A program made the translations under genes and the position numbers. Under the pieces are notes generated by a model. It did no database searches and was not told the origin of the DNA. It saw only the letters and a list, made by a program, of their open reading frames with translations. Shown here in pieces: positions 8,054-11,662 of a stretch of 11,662 nt of DNA. How positions within the stretch are numbered: position 1 is the first letter of the stretch; every line of letters begins with the position of its first letter. Origin of the DNA: Amoeboradix gromovi (taxonomy: Eukaryota > Sanchytriomycota > Sanchytriomycetes > Sanchytriales > Sanchytriaceae); assembly GCA_018985225.1 (NCBI GenBank), contig JADGIF010000287.1:1-11662 (forward strand), written 5' to 3'.

Positions 8054-8142
8054 GTTTGAAGTCATGATTTATGAGAAAATCCATAATTTCCACAGAAAAT
8101 AGCATTGCTAGCCAATAACTTATAGCTGTTGCTCAAGCCTTC
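8054..8142 (-). repeat. Inverted second copy (R) of the Fanzor 3' segment
   Basis: Read on the minus strand, this 89-base stretch aligns end to end with 3463-3550 with one net indel. Shared blocks are CTGTGGAAATT, GATTTTCTC, AAATCA, GACTT, CTAGCA and TGAGC. The GATTT/AAATC stem is kept while two loop bases differ. No recognisable Fanzor protein precedes it on the minus strand. There is a possible trace of the DRD codons (GACAGAGAT, 8227 down to 8219), 76 bases before it against 64 bases in copy L. The copy is older or has lost its protein part, and it may be a non-autonomous element. Confidence 0.7.
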
Positions 8143-8459
8143 CAAATGTCGATTTTCAATCTTTTTGTGAAAGATATGAAAACACTAAATAATTTCAATG
8201 CATTGTAAATTTATAGAAATCTCTGTCCCGGTGTTTATTGACATCGTATAAGTTTTTTTAAAAAGCCCACTTTATCTGACTTGGAAATGTCTGTATATTT
8301 GACATATTTTTGTTGAGATCAGCATTGAGACAATTTCAATATGACGAAAAGAAAGAAAATCGGGAGCTTGTACGATAATAATGGTTTAGTAAGATAGTAT
8401 ATTAGAGCGATATAGCTCATTTAATTAAAATTGATAGCTGTTCGAATAATTTTCAAAAC
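8143..8459. other. Intergenic region upstream of glucose-6-phosphate isomerase
   Basis: This 317-base stretch should hold the isomerase promoter. On the minus strand its left part may contain unreadable remains of a second Fanzor C-terminus next to copy R. I see no tRNA, intact ORF or tandem repeat. Confidence 0.45.
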
Positions 8460-10103
8460 ATGGATAGCGAAATAGCACACAAATTAGCAATTCATCAAAA
8501 AGAAACGGAATTCGATTTGAGGAAGCTTCTGAGTAATCCTGACAGATTTAAGGACTTCAGCAAAGCGATACAAACGGAAGGATTAGATATTTTAGTGGAT
8601 TTTAGCAAACATTTGGTGAATAAAGACACCATGGAATTATTGATAAAATTAGCAGAAAAAGTAGAGTTGCAAGAAAAGATAAAAGATATGTATCAAGGAA
8701 AGAAGATCAATGTGACCGAAGATAGAAGCGTATTACATGTTGCGCTGAGGCATCGTGGAACAGATGAGTTAGTAGTTGATGGACAAAATATTTATAAAGA
8801 TGTGAACTTGGAGTTAGGAAAGATGAAAGAGTTTACAAACCAAGTGATAAGCGGGAAATGGAAAGGATTCACTGGCAAGGAAATTGAGCATGTTGTGAAT
8901 ATCGGGATTGGCGGTAGTGATTTAGGACCTGTAATGATAACAGAAGCGCTTAAGTCAAAGAAGTCCAGACTGGCTATGCACTTTGTTTCCAATATTGATG
9001 GGTCTCATCTAGCAGAGGTATTGAAAGTCATAAATCCCGAGACTACAATTGTTCTTATTGCTTCAAAAACTTTTACAACTCAAGAAACAATGACAAATGC
9101 TACCTCCGCTCGATCTTGGTTTTTAAAATATTTCAAAAGCACAAATGACGTTGCTAAACATTTTATTGCGCTTAGCACAAATGTTGCAAAAGCTGTGGAG
9201 TTCGGAATTGATGAGTCCAACATCTTCGGGTTCTGGGACTGGGTTGGTGGTAGATACTCGTTATGGAGTTCTATAGGACTTAGCATCTCACTTGGTATCG
9301 GCTATCACAATTTTGAGCAGTTGTTAAAAGGTGCTTATCTGATGGATGAGCATTTTATTAATACTCCTATCAAACATAATATTCCTGCATTGATGGGATT
9401 GCTTGGAGTTTGGTATAACAACTTCTGGAATTCTCAAACATTGTGTATTCTTCCTTATGATCAGTATATGCACCGATTTAGCGCTTATTTTCAACAAGGT
9501 GATATGGAAAGCAATGGAAAATCCGTCAATAAATCTAACAAACAGGTAGACTATCAAACTGGCCCCATTATATTTGGCGAGGCTGGCACCAACGGTCAAC
9601 ACGCGTTCTATCAATTAATACACCAGGGAACCAAACTTATTCCTTGCGATTTCATTGCACCGTGTATCTCACAAAACCCTATCACTACAGAGGGTGGATA
9701 CACACATCATGACATTTTATTGTCCAACTTCTTTGCCCAGCCAGAAGCACTCGCTTTAGGGAAAACAAGAGAAGAGGTGCAGAAAGAATTACCAGACAAT
9801 CAGAAAAACAATGAGACGCTTCTGGCACATAAGGTGTTCAAAGGTAATAAGCCTAGCACTTCAATAATGGTGAAAGAAATTGATCCTTTACATCTGGGAG
9901 CTCTAGTTGCAATGTACGAGCATAAGATATTTGTGCAGGGGACGATCTGGGATATTAACTCTTTTGATCAATGGGGAGTGGAACTGGGAAAGCAGCTGGC
10001 AAAAAGCATACTGCCAGAGTTGAAGTCCGAAAACGTATCTAGCCACGATTCATCAACAAATGGGTTAATCAATTTCTATTTGAGACATAAGAACAACGAG
10101 TAA
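8460..10103 (+). CDS. PGI1: Glucose-6-phosphate isomerase
   Basis: 547 residues, the normal family length. It interconverts glucose-6-phosphate and fructose-6-phosphate in the cytosol. The sugar-isomerase fold signatures are present: GIGGSDLG (149-156), [26 protein letters not shown] (Arg265), ESNGK (350-354), [14 protein letters not shown] with the expected catalytic Glu374, the HH pair at 416-417 containing the ring-opening histidine, and [10 protein letters not shown] with Lys511. The C-terminus [10 protein letters not shown] is typical. The start has A at -3 and a full N-terminal domain. CTG encodes leucine at conserved sites (GVELGK). It resembles animal and bacterial enzymes more than Dikarya ones: [19 protein letters not shown] here, against the AYYEH...FTEGAIWNINSF pattern I recall from yeast and Aspergillus. 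Its stop is 9 bases from the TYW3 stop. Confidence 0.98.
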   Translation: MDSEIAHKLAIHQKETEFDLRKLLSNPDRFKDFSKAIQTEGLDILVDFSKHLVNKDTMELLIKLAEKVELQEKIKDMYQGKKINVTEDRSVLHVALRHRGTDELVVDGQNIYKDVNLELGKMKEFTNQVISGKWKGFTGKEIEHVVNIGIGGSDLGPVMITEALKSKKSRLAMHFVSNIDGSHLAEVLKVINPETTIVLIASKTFTTQETMTNATSARSWFLKYFKSTNDVAKHFIALSTNVAKAVEFGIDESNIFGFWDWVGGRYSLWSSIGLSISLGIGYHNFEQLLKGAYLMDEHFINTPIKHNIPALMGLLGVWYNNFWNSQTLCILPYDQYMHRFSAYFQQGDMESNGKSVNKSNKQVDYQTGPIIFGEAGTNGQHAFYQLIHQGTKLIPCDFIAPCISQNPITTEGGYTHHDILLSNFFAQPEALALGKTREEVQKELPDNQKNNETLLAHKVFKGNKPSTSIMVKEIDPLHLGALVAMYEHKIFVQGTIWDINSFDQWGVELGKQLAKSILPELKSENVSSHDSSTNGLINFYLRHKNNE

Positions 10104-10112
10104 ATACGGTTA

Positions 10113-10727
10113 TCATTTCAAAGAATTTATTACCCTGTTGAGCTTGCCAATTAGAATGAAATTGCATTCAAATTTAGAAACTATTTGATTGTGAAGGTAT
10201 AGAAATTGGCGATCAGTGAAGACTAGGTGCAGACTATCTTCAATAAAATAGCCTACTTCTATTTCCAAATTAATGGTACAACGAATAGCGACTGTGAATC
10301 TCGATTGTTTTAAATCGCATGATATACCGCTGTTCCTGAATCCTGCATTGAAAGACGCATTATGTAACACGACAGCAGACTCCATATCTCTACATGCTAC
10401 ATGCATTATGACCGGCTCGTATTTAAGTATTACACGCTCTGTAGGGTTTTGGACAACATCAGACATATAAACCGGATTGAAGTCCTTGAAATAGTCCTGT
10501 ATATTTGGAGGATCATGGGATACCAGAAGCCATTTACCAGATAATTTTTTGTCCAATTTTTCACCAGTTTTAGTCATCAAGACAACTCTACCGCTACAAC
10601 AGCTAGTGGTAAAGTAATTCTCCATGTTATTAATTGCATTGCATGTCTCTATCAGATGGTGGTCTATACTCTGCTTGTTAGATTTGTCCAGCTTCTCCAT
10701 TACAGATTTCTTTCTTTGTGCAAACAT
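10113..10727 (-). CDS. TYW3: tRNA wybutosine-synthesizing protein 3 (TYW3 methyltransferase)
   Basis: 204 residues. TYW3 carries out the SAM-dependent N4-methylation step in wybutosine formation at position 37 of tRNA-Phe. Family marks are visible: an N-terminal F..RKK..MEKLDKS segment with the Q-S-I-D stretch (19-22), YFTTSCCSGRV (38-48), WLLVSHDPP (66-74), LKYEPVIMHVACRD (101-114) and GFRNSGI (129-135), followed by a VAIR segment near 146-149. Length fits stand-alone TYW3 of fungi and animals rather than a fusion. It converges on glucose-6-phosphate isomerase with 9 bases between stop codons, and its start faces the eL22 gene across 85 bases. AATAAA on its strand lies within the last codons, just before the TGA stop. 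The pathway's other enzymes are not in the window. Confidence 0.93.
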   Translation of the reverse strand: MFAQRKKSVMEKLDKSNKQSIDHHLIETCNAINNMENYFTTSCCSGRVVLMTKTGEKLDKKLSGKWLLVSHDPPNIQDYFKDFNPVYMSDVVQNPTERVILKYEPVIMHVACRDMESAVVLHNASFNAGFRNSGISCDLKQSRFTVAIRCTINLEIEVGYFIEDSLHLVFTDRQFLYLHNQIVSKFECNFILIGKLNRVINSLK

Positions 10728-10812
10728 TTACCCCACTAGGTGTTTTGTTACATATATCTGCCAACAATTCACGTGCTTGGAGTACCACATCCACTTTGCA
10801 AATTCAAGAGCA
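10728..10812. promoter_or_regulatory. 85-bp divergent promoter between TYW3 and eL22
   Basis: The start codons of TYW3 (minus) and the eL22 gene (plus) lie 85 bases apart, so both must share this region or use promoter DNA inside the neighbouring gene. It contains a palindromic CACGTG E-box at 10770-10775, preceded by T (TCACGTG), the core bound by Cbf1-type bHLH factors, which regulate ribosomal protein genes in some yeasts. A CATATAT stretch lies near 10751. Factor identity is inference. Confidence 0.6.
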
Positions 10813-11205
10813 ATGGCTCCTAGATTACGAAAACAGTTGAACCAATACTTCATTGATGCATCTTTGCCTTCTGCAGACAAAGTTTTTGACATTAAGCAGT
10901 TTGAAAAATACTTACATGACCATATCAAGCTAGAAGGAAAGACAAACAACCTCGGTGAATTAGTCAAAATTACCTTGAATAAGAACAGACTGGTGATTGA
11001 TGCCACAAACTTTACTCCATTGTACACCAATCCAAAGCAACAAAAATCTGGATCATCACCAAAGTTTTCCATCTCAAAGAAGGCTCTTAAGTACTACACC
11101 AAGAAATTCTTGAAAAAATCAAATTTAAGAGATCATTTGAGAGTTGTTTCGGAAGGTAAAAACGGATTTGTGTTAAAGTACTACAATGTCGATCAAGCTG
11201 AATAA
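10813..11205 (+). CDS. RPL22: 60S ribosomal protein eL22
   Basis: 130 residues from the ATG at 10813. The frame is open upstream to an ATG at 10624, but that 63-residue extension is hydrophobic, runs antisense over TYW3 and has no eL22 character. The MAPRLRK start gives the expected basic N-terminus. eL22 features in order: FIDASLPSADKVFD (13-26), FEKYLHDHIKLEGKTNNLGE (30-49), then the RNA-binding core ALKYYTKKFLKKSNLRDHLR (91-110) and VLKYYNV (120-126). Two oddities: about 17 extra residues at 68-84 (TPLYTNPKQQKSGSSPK) between the central strand and the conserved helix, and His at 108 where LRDW is usual. It lacks the acidic tail of animal eL22. AATAAA overlaps its TAA stop. Confidence 0.93.
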   Translation: MAPRLRKQLNQYFIDASLPSADKVFDIKQFEKYLHDHIKLEGKTNNLGELVKITLNKNRLVIDATNFTPLYTNPKQQKSGSSPKFSISKKALKYYTKKFLKKSNLRDHLRVVSEGKNGFVLKYYNVDQAE

Positions 11206-11206
11206 A
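11201..11206 (+). promoter_or_regulatory. AATAAA overlapping the eL22 stop codon
   Basis: The TAA stop (11203-11205) lies inside the AATAAA hexamer. A second AATAAA occurs at 11338-11343 and could serve a longer 3' UTR. Confidence 0.4.
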
Positions 11207-11457
11207 TTACTAACCAGTGCTACATTCTCTGGTTCCCAAGCATCAGTTTTGGATCCTTTATTTTATTTCTTGTTGCATTTTTTTGTAATTATTTGCGCTA
11301 ATATTATCTTTCTAAGTCCAAGTTTTCGTATTAATTGAATAAACCATTCGTCATCAATATATGACCTTGCGTCACTTCAATACTCTATCTTGCTAGCACC
11401 TACTAACCGAATAATACAAGACTAGGATAATGGTATTCCAGGAAAAGGTATTGGAGA
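11207..11457. other. Intergenic region downstream of eL22
   Basis: About 250 AT-rich bases with T-rich runs near 11265-11290 and an AATAAA at 11338-11343. I find no gene or tRNA. Confidence 0.5.
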
Positions 11458-11662
11458 TGGGACACCAAATATAAAAACTAGACTAACTCGTTTTTAAAGG
11501 AGGTGCTCCATACGGAGGAAATGCTATCGTTAATAAAAGATCTTCTTCTTTCAAACCAAGACTCTCTCATTGATTGTATTCCCTCTTCAAAATAAAAGTA
11601 GAAGACCCTGCATCTCGTTCAAATATATGAGGTCTTTGAGCATCTAAGCAAAAGGTGCATTT
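11458..11662 (-). repeat. Right copy of terminal inverted repeat, reaching the window edge
   Basis: The reverse complement matches 57-254. On the minus strand it carries the same coding stretch (CxFCLDAQRPHIFERD), but one base fewer in the purine run near 11587 shifts it into a TGA at 11567-11569, whereas the left copy reads on. It also has five extra bases relative to the left copy further down. The copy is cut by the window edge. Both copies point inward, so their 3' ends face FIG4 and eL22 respectively. Confidence 0.85.

Noticed and set aside
7970-8100. Plus-strand protein-like stretch (MYRIDLRTKNENF) downstream of SKI2
   Set aside because: It is cut by several stops and runs across the inverted Fanzor 3' segment, which explains part of the sequence better.
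8111-8459. A clear second Fanzor zinc finger on the minus strand before copy R
   Set aside because: Only a short GACAGAGAT trace and vague similarity are visible; by eye this is not distinguishable from chance, so no coding remnant is called.
8460-10103. CTG-to-serine recoding as in some yeasts
   Set aside because: CTG encodes the conserved leucines of GVELGK and [10 protein letters not shown] in the isomerase, so CTG is leucine.
10624-10812. Upstream in-frame extension of eL22 to an ATG at 10624
   Set aside because: The 63 residues are hydrophobic, lie antisense over the TYW3 N-terminus and have no counterpart in eL22; the ATG at 10813 gives a normal start.

Overview
The window looks like nuclear DNA of a compact-genome eukaryote, most likely a fungus or a close opisthokont relative. 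It carries six intact, intronless genes, five of which I recognise: a FIG4-type phosphoinositide phosphatase, the SKI2 exosome helicase, glucose-6-phosphate isomerase, the wybutosine enzyme TYW3 and ribosomal protein eL22. The DNA is AT-rich. CTG falls at conserved leucines in the isomerase, and TGA ends several genes, so the code appears standard. I cannot fix the lineage. The absence of introns and the very short 3' ends fit a yeast-like or early-diverging fungus, while the isomerase does not look like the Dikarya form.

Layout, left to right. A 3' piece of an unidentified protein gene (3-218) lies in an inverted repeat (57-254) whose partner is at the right edge (11458-11662). FIG4 (292-2580) runs leftward. 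A 617-base gap leads to a decayed Fanzor/TnpB-like nuclease C-terminus (3198-3461, +), followed by an 88-base segment (3463-3550) that recurs in inverted orientation at 8054-8142. Between the two copies lie a 146-residue protein of unknown function (3752-4192) and SKI2 (4232-7804), 39 bases apart. Glucose-6-phosphate isomerase (8460-10103, +) ends 9 bases from the convergent TYW3 (10113-10727, -). TYW3 shares an 85-base divergent promoter with the eL22 gene (10813-11205, +).

The intact genes are housekeeping genes and do not form one pathway: vacuolar/endosomal lipid turnover (FIG4), cytoplasmic mRNA decay (SKI2), glycolysis (PGI), tRNA-Phe modification (TYW3) and the ribosome (eL22). No new intact system is evident. 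The most unusual content is the Fanzor-family debris: one copy with a recognisable zinc finger and DRD motif plus its 3' flank, and a second inverted copy of that 3' flank, together bracketing the unknown gene and SKI2. AATAAA hexamers at or within a few bases of stop codons suggest very short 3' UTRs.
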